Source of the DNA: Curvularia sp. ZM96
Lineage: Eukaryota; Ascomycota; Dothideomycetes; Pleosporales; Pleosporaceae
Assembly (NCBI GenBank): GCA_022457065.1
Contig: JAJGBQ010000003.1
Location: 620,001 to 684,000, forward strand
Direction: 5' to 3'
Length of the DNA stretch: 64,000 nt
The translations under genes and the position numbers were made by a program. The notes under the pieces are model-generated. The model searched no databases. It was not told where the DNA came from and worked only from the letters and a program-made list of their open reading frames with translations. How positions within the stretch are numbered: the stretch's first letter is position 1; every line of letters starts with the position of its first letter. Shown piece by piece: positions 36,585 through 48,083 of the stretch.

Positions 36585-37736
36585 ACTTTGAGATGTCGGA
36601 AATGCTTTTTTGTTCGACGTTTCCGAACGTTTAAAAGGCGGAGTTAGGAGCTACAGGGGAGGCCGGATAAGAACTATGTGAATAGCCGGCATTGCCGGAA
36701 AACCCGTGCACTAGGCCAGAACAGGCGATGACAAAGTGCGACGACGCTGTGGACGGTAAAGACACTCGAAATTATTACTTCTTTGATCCATATTCTGTGT
36801 AAATGCTCGCTAATAAACGATCCCTGCAGTGTTCATGAATATCCATGATTTTCCTACCGTTCATCCCTACTAAAAATCACAATTAGCGGCTTTGCGACCC
36901 ACAGAGCGTGATTGCATTTCCTAAGTAGCATGCATTGCCGCCACACACCAGCTATCTGGGCGATCGCCGCTAGTAGACTGCTTGTTAGACCTTAAGCTTA
37001 GTATGAAGAGGAATAATTTCAACTTTAGATAAATAAAATAGTAGTTCGTCGCGAATGGATCTGGTTTGTTGAAATTAGTGTCCACTGGAAAGGTGGACTT
37101 GTGAACGACAAGATACTTCGAGCAAAGTCTTGACACTTTACTGACTGCTTAACACCGCATACACTATATTCTCGAAGCTTAAAGAACTACTAGAATAGGG
37201 CATTAATAATTAAATAACCTTGCGTAAAGACTTTGCTTTTGTTTCCCACACGCGATATCATCCTACATTCGCCTTTGAGGCAAGGCAGACACCTGTGACA
37301 GGGATCCATACGGCGAAGATAACACGTAATGGGATTACCGCGCTATGCACGAGTGCGGCGTAGTAGCTCCATGCCACGTCCGAGTTGACCGGACCAGCGT
37401 CAGAATAACAGCAACAAGTACTAGTGACTATGAGGCAAAGTTAATGATTTTGGTCATTCACCTACTACATGTGGAGTGGGCATAATAGTTTGTCGAGCGA
37501 ATGAAATCTGACATAAGCTAATAGAGCGGCAACAGTAGCCGCGATGCGGTTGAGGCGGGTTGATCTTTTACGCGATCCGCGGACGCTATCACAAAGGGGG
37601 TGTCATCAACAATTTCCACGCTGGCTTACTTCGTAGATCACACAAACTAATCTGCATGAAGATGAGGTGGATCTTTAGGATTTGAGGGGTTTATTAGCCA
37701 CCTGCCTTGTAACTAGAACATTTAGTTTAAATATAC
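36585..37736. other. AT-rich accessory spacer with a degraded membrane-protein-like stretch
   Basis: Composition drops to AT-rich from about 36750. On the minus strand, 37600-37471 reads STRLNRIAATVAALLAYVRF and 37420-37258 reads SDVAWSYYAALVHSAVIPLR then VIFAVWIPVTGVCLAS and a stop. These look like hydrophobic coding sequence split by a possible short intron, but no start codon can be placed. Probably a gene relic. Confidence 0.3.
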
Positions 37737-38843
37737 ATGTGGAAGTGCTTTCCTTCCTCTCTTATTCGTATTTCCGCACTCTGCTTGTTTACTATGTTAC
37801 CTAAACATACTTACAAACACGATTTGCACCACCTCCGCGATGTACTTTTAGGCCCTTCGCTAGAAGACTCTCCTAAACTCGGCGATCTTGACCGCGAAGC
37901 TAAAGATATGATAGACGTCTGTGAATGTGCAGCGCGTGGGGAATTTGGTGAGCTTCGTGGAGTAGCGTTCTACAACCGAACCTGGAATGTTACTGATTGA
38001 TACTGTAGCCTAGGGGATGGTATAGATTCTCCTGTATGTTATATTTACTCTATGTGGTATACGTATTACTAGCTTGGTGTGCATACGGAGCACGATACGT
38101 ACGATTAAGACCGTTTAGTTCTTGATATTGTCCGAATTTAGGGATTAGGACCGCTGACTAGGCCTGTAACTGGGAACTATGGTATTGATGTCGCAAGAAC
38201 AATTGATGGCACAGTGTGGAATGATCTTCCCTTCTTGGCTATGGATATGACTGAATTCTGGGTTAAGAATTGTGCGACCTTGAAAAACGTCTAAAGACTT
38301 AACCTCGTATCTTTCTTTGCTAAGCTGGCGTTAACCCGCGTTAGTAAGGATTGTATCTGCTAGATTGGCCTTGTGTTGTTTTCCTCTACTTTCGAGGAAA
38401 GACGCGGGATTGTTGGAGGAAATCTTGATGAACTTGCTTTATATTAGTGGATCTCGACTCTCGATTTTAAGCAGCTTATGCTGGCTGTATGCGCGTGGAT
38501 TAAGGAAGCTGGCTACGTTCTTATCTAGTTATCCGAAGTCTCATGGAATGAATGCCCTAGCAAAATCAGGTAGGGTGGGTAGAAATTTCTCGAATCGGAA
38601 TTCGGGAAGCGATTACTAACTGGATTCACACCATGGAGATGGATGTACTGGCTTAAGCGCCTTCATGAAATTCGCGAAGAAGCGAAAGACATAAATGAGA
38701 AGATTCTTGAGGAGCAGACAACTGATGCTATTGATCGCATGGTTAATCAAGTGCATGAGCGAAATTCTGGAATTCTCAGAGCGTATTAAGACGGTGGGGA
38801 CTTCTTGAAGCAAGACGAGCATTTGTTATGCTTAAAGGGTTGA
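37737..38843 (+). pseudogene. RIP-degraded DUF3632-like gene
   Basis: One reading frame can be followed from ATG 37737 to TGA 38841-38843 without a frameshift, but with eleven internal stops (first bases 37998, 38070, 38106, 38139, 38292, 38361, 38445, 38526, 38571, 38580, 38787). Ten of the eleven are TAA or TAG, each one C-to-T step from CAA or CAG. Between stops the protein reads clearly: DGTVWNDLPFLAMDMTEFWV, then RLNLVSFFAKLALTRVSKD, LMLAVCAWIKEAGYVLI, GFTPWRWMYWLKRLHEIREE and a C-terminal helix. The DLPF...DMT.FW and FTPWRWMYWLKRLHEI elements match what I know of fungal DUF3632 proteins of unknown function. The pattern fits repeat-induced point mutation of a former duplicate. Some of the first stops could lie in a lost intron. 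Confidence 0.75.
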
Positions 38844-39513
38844 TAAACCAAACAATTTTAAAAACGACGCCATATTAGTGCAATATATAGCCTACCAAGT
38901 GCCAAAAGTCCATGTATGGCTCTTGCAGTGCCTGGGTGTGTTCTTTCTACTTCCTTTTGCTGCGGTGGGCAGCTTTCTAAGATTGACGGCGAACCATCTG
39001 ATCGGATGATGAAATGAGACCACTTATTCTCCAGTAGCACCCTATAAACAAGCAAAAAATAAAATAAAATGAATGTACACAAGCTACCACTTAATACATT
39101 TACCTACCATTCTAGATACACTTGATGATATGCTGTATACAACTATTTTCTAAGGCGGGAAGAACATTATAGAAGGCGAAATAGGAACTCAAAGGCAGAT
39201 TGTAGTTGTGCATTACAATATTTAAGATTCAATTGCCATAAGACAACTAAAACAGATAAAAATCCAGCGATATATACAGGATCTTCACATCTGAAGAGAT
39301 ATCGGATGTGCAAATCCATCACGGATAAGCATTTGCTCAAATGCTTAGGCAAAAGACTGCCTTCCGTACAAGGAGCCATCCACAACTTGAGAATGCAATA
39401 AGGATGAGCATCAATACTCGGCAGAAACGGTCTATAGTCTGAGTAAGTCAGAAGTTACATACAACGCAAGGGAGTGTCGAAGCCATCTATCGACATAATA
39501 AGCAATGAACAAA
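38844..39513. other. AT-rich non-coding stretch
   Basis: AT-rich sequence after the pseudogene; only chance ORFs. No transposase or reverse transcriptase motif seen. Confidence 0.45.
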
Positions 39514-39593
39514 TGTGACAACTACAGTTACTTTTAAAATCAGAGTCGTAAGTGCTGAGAAAGTAGTAAAGAATAAGTGACTGTGACAACTAC
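39514..39593 (+). repeat. Palindrome-centred dispersed repeat, copy C
   Basis: Two TGTGACAACTAC starts at 39514-39525 and 39582-39593, 68 nt apart. Between them are a decayed palindrome (TTACTTTTAAAATCAG, 39528-39543) and the shared spacer (GTCGTAAGTGCTGAGA). This copy shows best that the element is built of head-to-tail units of about 68 nt. Confidence 0.75.
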
Positions 39594-41446
39594 AATAGGC
39601 GTAAGCTTATTGCTCCTCAAGGCTGAGGCATCCTTGTGCTGCCCTCAGCGAGTGCGTCCATTTCTTTTGTTGCCATTACTGATGCACAGATGTAAAGAAA
39701 AACATAGTCAAAACGGACACCAGAAGATTCTCGAGGGTACCCAGCCAGATATAGTGCAAGTAGGACACAATGCGCCCCTCGGTGATTCAGCCATTGTTGT
39801 TGTCGATTGAGGTCCATCCGTGTTGGTAATTCGCTATTTTTCCTTATCCATGTACCTGAACTAGCAGGATCCTAAGCAAACAAGATTACATTTCGGCATG
39901 GACTGGTTGGATGACGTGGAGTGGTCCTGCCGACAGCTACAATGTCCAATTTTAGCCTTGACGTGAAGGCCTACCACCTGAGTGTGTAACGCTAGCTGTG
40001 AGTGCTGGTAAATCCCAGTATATATACGTACTTGGACAATGTAAAACTCAGCAGAAAACGCACTGATGTCTCAGTCACTTCCCCGCACTGATGAAAAGTA
40101 TCTCCGCCATACCGTTCGGACAAACCTCGGAGACGGCAAGTTTCAACCATTTACGGAGTATGTCGACGAGTGCCACTGCAGGGGTAGGCCTGTACGGCTG
40201 AGATGGCCATTGAAGATAGCAGCAAGTGTTTCTGGTGTCTAGTGATGGAACGGCTCATGTCTCCGACAACAGCACCGGCGAAACGCGGTTTATACCTGTT
40301 GATAACGCCAGGGTAATGCCTGGGGCTTGGCAAGGTATGAATAACGGGACTATCTCTTGCGTGCTGGCCTAGATCTTGGTACGAGTGGATTGGCCTAGTG
40401 GGGATCCCCACTGTGGGTGCCAGGACCCAGGTGGTGTCGCAAGCCAGTGCAAATGTGCTCGCAATATGCAATTCGACTCGTAGTCGCCGGATGGGAGCGA
40501 TGAACCCTCGGCCTTGACCCATGGGCATGCTGTCTAGGCATGCGCCCTAGAAACTTCTGCATTCGAAATGGAAGGTGCGGAGAAGGAGAGACCCTGCTGC
40601 CGGCCGTGTGTGGGGCTGGCGAGTGATTGTTGAGTCCCGTGACCAGGTCTGCACTCTTGGCGCAGCAAGTCAAGCCACCGCAAGCGCCGGAGGACAAAAC
40701 AAGAGGCTGCATCGGCGCCAGGTCCTACAGCCACATCGGGTAGAGGATGTCTAGACAAGTCGAGGACAAGCTTCACCGTTGGGCACGAGCAGTGACGCGC
40801 TATCAGCAGACTCCCTGGGAATTCGCCTTGCAGGATTTTATCAGCGCTTGGCAGAGTGGTTGGGTGCATGCTACTAGCAAGCTCTGCAGTTTTGGACGGC
40901 TTGGAAGCCGGCGCATATGACGTTGGCGTCGTGGCGTTGGACGAGTTTCCAGCGGAACTCGGCACAAGTGCGGGCACGCCCAGAGTTTAGTCGGTCTAGG
41001 CGGATCTTAGGCGAGCGGGAAGCTTGGCGAGCCCCAGCACGAGCACCACTGCGAACGCTTGTCATCACCCCGCTGTCGTCATACTCGACAACAACCTCAT
41101 CGACAAAACATCCAACTCGGACTCCGGTGAGGCCTATCTGGCGCCATTGCCATGGCTAGTCGCCCTGCAAGGCCATCGTCATCAGCCGCTATGGCCAGGC
41201 GGCGCTGGAGAAACGTGCATACAGACTCGCAGCGCTTCGTGACATAGTACCGAACAACGGTGGCGTCCTTGCGCCGGTCCCAAGATATCTACCATCATGC
41301 CAAGATCTCGATACCGTACGATTCTTGGCTGTCGCCATGCCTGTGTGCCGCTTGCAACTCGTCGCTGGTGTTTAAAGGTGGCAGAGTCCCCGCATCTAGA
41401 AGGCTTGACTCTTCACTTCTCTTCTTAGTACCCAGAAGCATTCACA
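39594..41446. other. Spacer and promoter of the ENA-type ATPase
   Basis: No supported gene. A 58-codon ORF at 40066-40242 starts MSQSLPRTDEKYLRHTVRTN about 40 nt after a TATATATA element; it could be a small gene or a first exon but has no recognisable family. Base composition returns to that of the flanking core from about 40 kb. Confidence 0.4.
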
Positions 41447-44400
41447 ATGGGCAAGAAGCAAGCCACTCTCGAAGGCCACAAGTCTGGCCAGGCTAACGAT
41501 CCCCTCTCCAAGCCCGCCCATGCCCTTAGTTGGAAACAGGTCGTTGAAGAGGTCAAATGTAACGCTGAAGACGGACTCACCACTGCCGAAGCAAAGACCC
41601 GACACGAAAAATATGGCAACAACGACCTCGGCGACGATGGAGGTGTATCCCCAGCTAAGATTCTGCTAAGGCAGGTCGCCAACGCTATGACATTGGTAAG
41701 TCGACTCCATTCACTATCAGTCCAAGACAGCGGCTAATACGACACAGATTCTGATTGCCGCCATGGCCGTCTCATTTGCCATTGAATCATGGATTGAGGG
41801 TGGTGTAGTAACTGCCATCATTCTGCTGAATGTCGTCATTGGTTTTGTGCAAGAGTTCAACGCTGAAAAGACAATGGACTCCCTTCGGTCCCTGTCTTCG
41901 CCTACCGCTACGGCTGCTCGAGACGGAAGAACGGTTACGATCCCCACTATCGAGGTGGTGCCTGGTGATTTGATTGAGCTAAAGACAGGTGACACTGTCC
42001 CAGCTGATATTCGGTACGATCCATCACGCTAAAAAATTGACTTTGAGATTACGTTACTAACGCACGCACAGCATCATTGAAGCCTTGAACTTCGAGACTG
42101 ACGAAGCCCTGCTTACCGGAGAATCGCTGCCTGTCTCCAAAGATGGCGACGCCATTTTTGATGAGGATACTGGCCCTGGCGACCGCCTTAACATTGCCTA
42201 CAGCTCTTCGACGGTCACCAAGGGACGTGCTCGCGGCGTGGTTTTCGCTACTGGCATGCACACTGAGATCGGTTCCATTGCTATGTCGCTCCGACAGAAG
42301 GGCTCACGCGTGCGAGAAGTCAAGCGCAAGCCCAACGGAAAGGCAAAGCCGCATCGCTACGCACAGGCATGGTCTTTGACTTTTGCTGATATGGTTGGCC
42401 ACTTTCTTGGTGTTAACGTCGGTACCCCGCTGCAAAAGAAGCTTGCTCGTCTTGCCATTCTCTTGTTTGGTGTTGCGGTCGTCTGTGCCATCATCGTGCT
42501 TGCTGCCAACAATTTCTCCAACAACAGCGAAGTCATCATCTACGCTGTTGCAACTGGTCTCTCCATGATTCCAGCATCTCTTACCGTTGTTCTCACGATT
42601 ACCATGGCCGCCGGTACTAAGCGCATGGTGCAGCGCCACGTTATTGTGCGCAACCTCAAGTCCCTTGAGGCTCTTGGTGGTGTCACCGATATTTGTTCCG
42701 ACAAGACTGGTACCCTTACCCAAGGAAAGATGGTTGCGAAGAAGGCCTGGATTCCCGCCAAGGGCACTTACTCTGTTGGACAGTCGGACGAGCCACACAA
42801 CCCCACTGTCGGAGCCCTGACTTTCACCCCCAAGCAGCCCCGACACATCGACGCTGACATTGATGAGAAGTCTTCGACCTACGAGGAGCTTCTAGAGAAC
42901 AACCCGCATATGGTCGACTATCTCAAAGTCGCATCGCTTGCTAATCTCGCTCACGTTCATCAGACCAACGAAGGCCAATGGAATGCACGAGGTGACCCCA
43001 CGGAAATTGCTATCCAGGTGTTTGCTTCTCGCTTCAAATGGAACCGCCTCGAGCACACCGGTGGTGATACACCTGCCTGGAAGCAGCTTGCTGAATTTCC
43101 CTTTGACTCGGACGTTAAGAAGATGTCTGTCATCTTCGAAGAAGCTGCTACTAACAAGAAGTACGTCTTCACCAAGGGTGCAGTTGAGCGCGTCATTTAC
43201 TCATGCACACACGTATTCACCGACGAGAGCGAGACTGCCATTGAGCTGGACGATGACTATCGTGAGGAGATTCTGGCCAACATGGAGTCGCTTGCCGCCA
43301 TGGGACTGCGAGTTCTAGCCCTCGCTAGCAAGGAATACGATGGTCCTTCCCCTGAAAAAGGCGAGGACCTGGATCGTGAGGGTATCGAGAAAGACCTCAT
43401 CTTCCGTGGTCTCGTCGGTTTGTATGATCCCCCCAGACCTGAAACGGCTGGCTCCGTGCGCCAGTGCCAGAAGGCCGGCATCGAAGTCCACATGCTTACT
43501 GGTGACCACCCTGGAACTGCCCGCGCTATCGCTATTGAAGTAGGCATCGTACCTTCTAACATGGGAACCCTTCCCAAGGAGACCACGGACGCCATGGTCA
43601 TGACTGCATCTCAGTTCGACAAGCTGACCGACGACGAAATCGACGCCCTCCCACTTCTTCCTCTTGTTATCGCTCGTTGCGCCCCAAACACCAAGGTCCG
43701 CATGATTGACGCGCTCCATCGACGAAAGGCCTTTACTGGTATGACTGGTGATGGTGTCAACGACTCTCCATCGCTGAAGCGCTCGGATGTTGGTATCGGA
43801 ATGGGCACTGGATCTGATGTCGCCAAAGACGCCTCTGATATTGTTCTGACTGACGACAACTTTGCATCAATCCTCAACGCCATCGAGGAGGGCCGCCGCA
43901 TGTTTGACAACATTCAAAAGTTTATTCTCCACTTGCTTGCCCAGAATGTTGCGCAGGCATGCATCTTGCTTATCGGTCTTGCATTCAAGGATGAGAGTGG
44001 ACTTTCCGTCTTCCCTGTGTCTCCTGTTGAAGTCATGTGGATTATCATGATTACGTCGTCGCTTCCCGACATGGGTCTTGGTTTCGAAGTTGCCGCACCC
44101 GATATCCTCGACCGGCCACCACAGAGTGTAAGTTTTCTTGATTGAATAACGCATTCTGAACGTATACTGACTATGTGTAGCTCAAGCGTGGTGTCTTCAC
44201 CCTCGAGGTCATCTGCGACATGTTTGTCTACGGTCTCTGGATTGCCGCTCTTTGCCTTGGCGCTTTCTCTCTCGTCATGTTCGCCTTTGGTGACGGCAAC
44301 CTGGGATTCAACTGCAACGAGTCGTACAACCCCACTTGCGAAACCGTCTTCCGCGCTCGTGCGACTACCTTTGCCTGCCTTACCTGGTTCTCGGTCTTCT

Positions 44401-44819
44401 TGGCCTGGCAGATGTTGGACATGCGCCGCTCGTTCTTCAGGATGCAGCCTGGATCGAACAAGTACTTCACTCAATGGGCGATCGACGTCTGGCGCAACAA
44501 GTTCCTCTTCTTCTCGATTGTCTTTGCCTTTGTCACCATCTTCCCTGTCCTGTACATTCCTGTCATCAACGACAAGGTGTTCAGGCACAAGGGCATTTCT
44601 TGGGAATGGGCCGTTGTCTTCGTTGCTACCTTCCTGTTCTTTGTTGGCATTGAGTCGTGGAAGTGGGGCAAGCGTGTCTACTTCCGAAGGCGCGATGCGA
44701 AGAACGGCGGTGGCAGGAGGGGCTCGATTGATTTGGAGCAGCGTGTGTTTGAGCGGTACCTCAGCACCGCCATCAGCACCGATAACGAAGAAGTGGGAGA
44801 TAAGAAGTCATCTTCTTAG
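41447..44819 (+). CDS. ENA1: ENA-type (P-type IID) Na+/K+-exporting ATPase
   Basis: Plasma-membrane cation pump that exports Na+ (or K+) in fungi, important in salt and alkaline stress. Four exons: 41447-41695, 41748-42013, 42072-44127 and 44181-44819; introns of 52, 58 and 53 nt; 1069 residues. Motifs in order: the actuator TGES in LLTGESLPVSKD, the phosphorylation site CSDKTGTLTQGKM (Asp about 382), KGAVERV in the nucleotide-binding domain, MLTGDHPGTARAIA and the hinge GMTGDGVNDSPSLKRSDVG. TM4 reads SMIPASLTVVLTITMA and TM6 SSLPDMGLGFEVA, as in ENA pumps rather than SERCA. All catalytic residues are present, so it should be active. The C-terminal tail is basic then acidic. Confidence 0.96.
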
Positions 44820-46378
44820 ACGAGGAGCCTTAATGTTTCATGACAAATGGTCATGTACAAAAGGGATTTTTGATTTGTTTGCATTGTATGCGATTACGAT
44901 ACCACATGCAGGTTATGCTGCGATGGAATGAGTTCCATAGTTTTTGCTGCTTGTTTCGACGAGAGTGCTCAATCTAGATAGGCTGTGGCAGATACAGCTG
45001 AGCGTAATATAGTAAATGACAACGTTTTACCATTATGAGTTGCTTTAGACATCAATGATAACTTGGCTTTCAACTGTCTTGATTCATTTAAGGCTGGGTT
45101 GGATAGAAGCTCTGTGATTGACCCGTGCCAAGTACTTTTTTTTTTTGAAACCAGTAAACACATAGTAATCAAAATACGATTAAAACAATATCGGGCCCGT
45201 TTACTTGAGACTGCGATATTTGTTAGAGCTAGTCATGGTACTGCATTCAATTACAGCAGCATTATCGTGCCCGGTTCTTGTGCCGAAGATAACCACCATA
45301 ACCGGCTCAGTATCTCCAGCCACGTTCGTATCTCTCCACTATGGTGCAAGCGCCACGGACATCCAGGCGCTCCACTACGGCACTCAGGCGTCTCTCCACC
45401 CTCAGTAGTGCCATGGAGAAAGGACTTGGCAATATATCTCCGCTCCACTCCGTACCAAGGCCGTGCGCGTGGGCCTTCTGGGCGCCCAGAGCTCGCTAGA
45501 GCTCAACCAGCCTCTTAGCTTGCTGCTGCCACACGTCAGCCCAGCCAGCTGAGGGGCTGCACGCGATTCATGGGCGAAGATGGGTGTATCCAAGGTGGGG
45601 GTGGGCGCACTGAGGGGACTCGGTGCATGTGTCCTGATAAACTATGTAAGAAGCGCCAGTTTGTTATCCTGATTCCAAATGGCATCTGACAGTCTTTTGC
45701 CACGCAAATCAATACGACAGGAGGAGGCGCAGTGCTGCCACACCAATCGCATCTCTCGGCTCTGACTGTGTAAGCCCACTGCGCCTAGCGCAGCAGCCCG
45801 TGGGCTCTGAAGTGGGCAACCAGAGTGACAGCGTCGACATTGTGCAGCCGAAAGTTTGACAAATGCAGTCACCGGTGTGGCCAGACGAGGGCCTTTTTGT
45901 ATAGTTGATCAGGCATGCCGCAATGGACGCTAACAACACCGACTCCGGAGCTGACGACCATCGACGGGGCGGTGGAGGCTGAGTGGATTGGACGTGTCAT
46001 ACACCCCCGGATAAGACGAAATCCGGGGTCGTCTGCCTTTTACCTCATAACCCACTGCGGGCCTCCGCACACGAGCTCTCTCCCCCCAAACAGCAACCGG
46101 ACGACCGCGGAAACAATTCGCAAAGAGGGTAATTTTGCCAGCTGACGTCCGGCGACAACTACAGCTAGAGTGGTTGGCAGCCTGGTACCAGCTGCACGCG
46201 CAACCAACTCCTTCCACTTCCGCCTTACCCGCTCTGCGTCGGTCACATTGCATGCGTCCCCCGCAACGTGCCTATCCGCCTGCACCACTCGACTGATTCC
46301 GACCGAGTCCGCGATCCCCGCAGACAGCCATCAGCCCAACTCCATCGCCGCAACAGCAATTCCAACGACAAACTCGCA
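44820..46378. other. Intergenic between ENA ATPase and RING gene
   Basis: About 1.6 kb. It holds the 3' UTR of the ATPase and the promoter of the RING gene. Short ORFs only; an upstream in-frame ATG at 46268 could extend the RING protein. Confidence 0.45.
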
Positions 46379-47580
46379 ATGCCGGCGATTTCAGGTCAAG
46401 ACGATGTGCATTTACTCCAGGCACGAGAATGGCAGAACACGGTCGGTCAGTCGGGTATGACGCCCACTGCATTCAGTTTCTTGATTCCTGTGTTTGTTGT
46501 GGCGATTGTGGCGCCCTTGTAAGTCTCACTCTTTTTTTTTGGATTTAGCCTGTGTTTCTCATCTTTGCGCCAATGTTGCGTTGTAATGGATGATTATGGA
46601 GGAAGCAATTGGCGCTGGACTTTTTTGCGAAAGTAGGAGGCTGGAGCTGATTGATTTGCCAGTCTATGTATCTTTTGCATACGGAAACGCCGGCGACCAA
46701 TCCCCGTTACAACAACGCGTCTGACGACAAAAGTCAAGAAGCCAGCGCTGCGACGGGCAGAGGCAAGGGAGAAGCTGAAAGAGATTACTCAGGTATCGTC
46801 AGAAGTTAGCAATGCCATGCGAGACGAGCAAGAGACGACTGAGGTGGAGTCTCGCTCGGTGATGGAACGGGAGTGGTATGCCAAATGATCTTTTCGTCTT
46901 GTGTTGATCCAGATACTAACGCATCCGCCAGTGCCATATGTCTCTCGACTCTCCACGCGCCCTCACCCCCCGAACCCGCAAAACTCTCTCCAACATCTTC
47001 CATTTCCGACGCTGCCACCTCTTCACCCCCATCAACAACCGACCAAGCCCAATCCACTGACACACCTGCTACCACCACTGCCGCCGCCGCCACCACCACC
47101 ACCACCCAACCCGACACCGAAACCATCCTCAAGCTCTCCATCTGCGGCCACGAATTTCACTCCGAATGCCTCGTCTCATGGTTTGTCCTGCGCAAAACTA
47201 GCTGTCCCATCTGCCGCTCTATGTACATGAGCACCGAAGACATGGAAAAATACGATCAAGAAGAGCAAATCGCGCTCGGCGGCACACCCACTCCAACCAC
47301 CACTACCACCGCCGTCGTTGATCCAGAAGCTCAGACAGCAGCGAGTCAAGCACAACCGTCGATAACGGTGAGGAATTGGCGGTATTTTATCCACGGCAGA
47401 GATGCGTATAGGAGGGAGCAGGAGAGACAGGCGAGACAGCAGCAGGCGGGGCAGACAGGCGTCGAGTTGAGTGAGCGGTCTACGGCTGCGGAACAACAGA
47501 CGGAGCAGCAACCTGCTGCAGCGGGTCAAGAGCAGACGGCGCAGACGTCGAGATGGCGGCGCTTCTTTTCAAGGACATGA
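46379..47580 (+). CDS. Membrane-anchored RING-H2 protein (probable E3 ubiquitin ligase)
   Basis: Three exons: 46379-46518, 46663-46875 and 46932-47580 (introns 144 and 56 nt), 333 residues. One membrane segment lies near the N-terminus (about 28-53, TAFSFLIPVFVVAIVAPFLC), followed by basic residues (IRKRRRP) and a charged helical linker. The RING ligands are Cys118, Cys121, Cys189, His191, His194, Cys197, Cys209 and Cys212: CAIC, then CGHEFHSECLVSWFVLRKTS and CPIC. Cys118 is created by the exon 2/3 splice, which supports the model. The gap between the second and third ligands is 67 residues of Ser/Thr/Pro/Ala. The C-terminal tail is Gln-rich. Likely an endomembrane E3; the start could instead be the in-frame ATG at 46268. 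Confidence 0.85.
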
Positions 47581-48083
47581 TGATGTGAACGACTACCGCA
47601 ATGAACGATGACGATACGAAGGTTGATGTAAGCACTGCTGATTTGTATACACGGGAACAAGAATGTTGTCTGGGGATTTATTTTGGAGGGGTTTTCCATT
47701 GGTTCATCTTTGCACATGTATAGCACCACATAGTTTGAGATACCCAGTTTGGCAATGTATCTGTCTTTTTTTCTCCCTTTATCTTTCTCTGCAAGTGAAG
47801 ATGTTCTATTTTTATTTTTTTTAGGATTCCACACATCTATGTGTACAAAATGTCTGTCGCACCAAGGAGATTAGAAAATACTCCAGACTTTGTCCAGTTC
47901 TTGTCTTACCAAGCACAATACGAGTACCATACAACAGCAACAACACCAATCGTCCATCTATTCTTAACCTGGGTATTTCGTAAAAAAGAGTGCAAAAAAG
48001 TCACTGAATGCCCGCCATCTAGTGAAAATGCCACACCATCTAGCCTCCTATGCAAAAAGAAAGAAACAAGCCCGTTCCCCCTT
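47581..48083. other. Intergenic, convergent 3' ends
   Basis: About 500 bp between the converging stops of the RING and DDHD genes. AT-leaning, with T runs near 47760-47820. No gene seen. Confidence 0.5.

Noticed and set aside
36600..41446. Intact transposon in the AT-rich island
   Set aside because: No transposase, integrase or reverse transcriptase motif and no long terminal repeats were seen; the readable relic is DUF3632-like instead.
43914..44588. 224-codon ORF antisense to the ENA ATPase
   Set aside because: Opposite well-conserved ATPase exons; charged, repetitive composition typical of antisense shadows.
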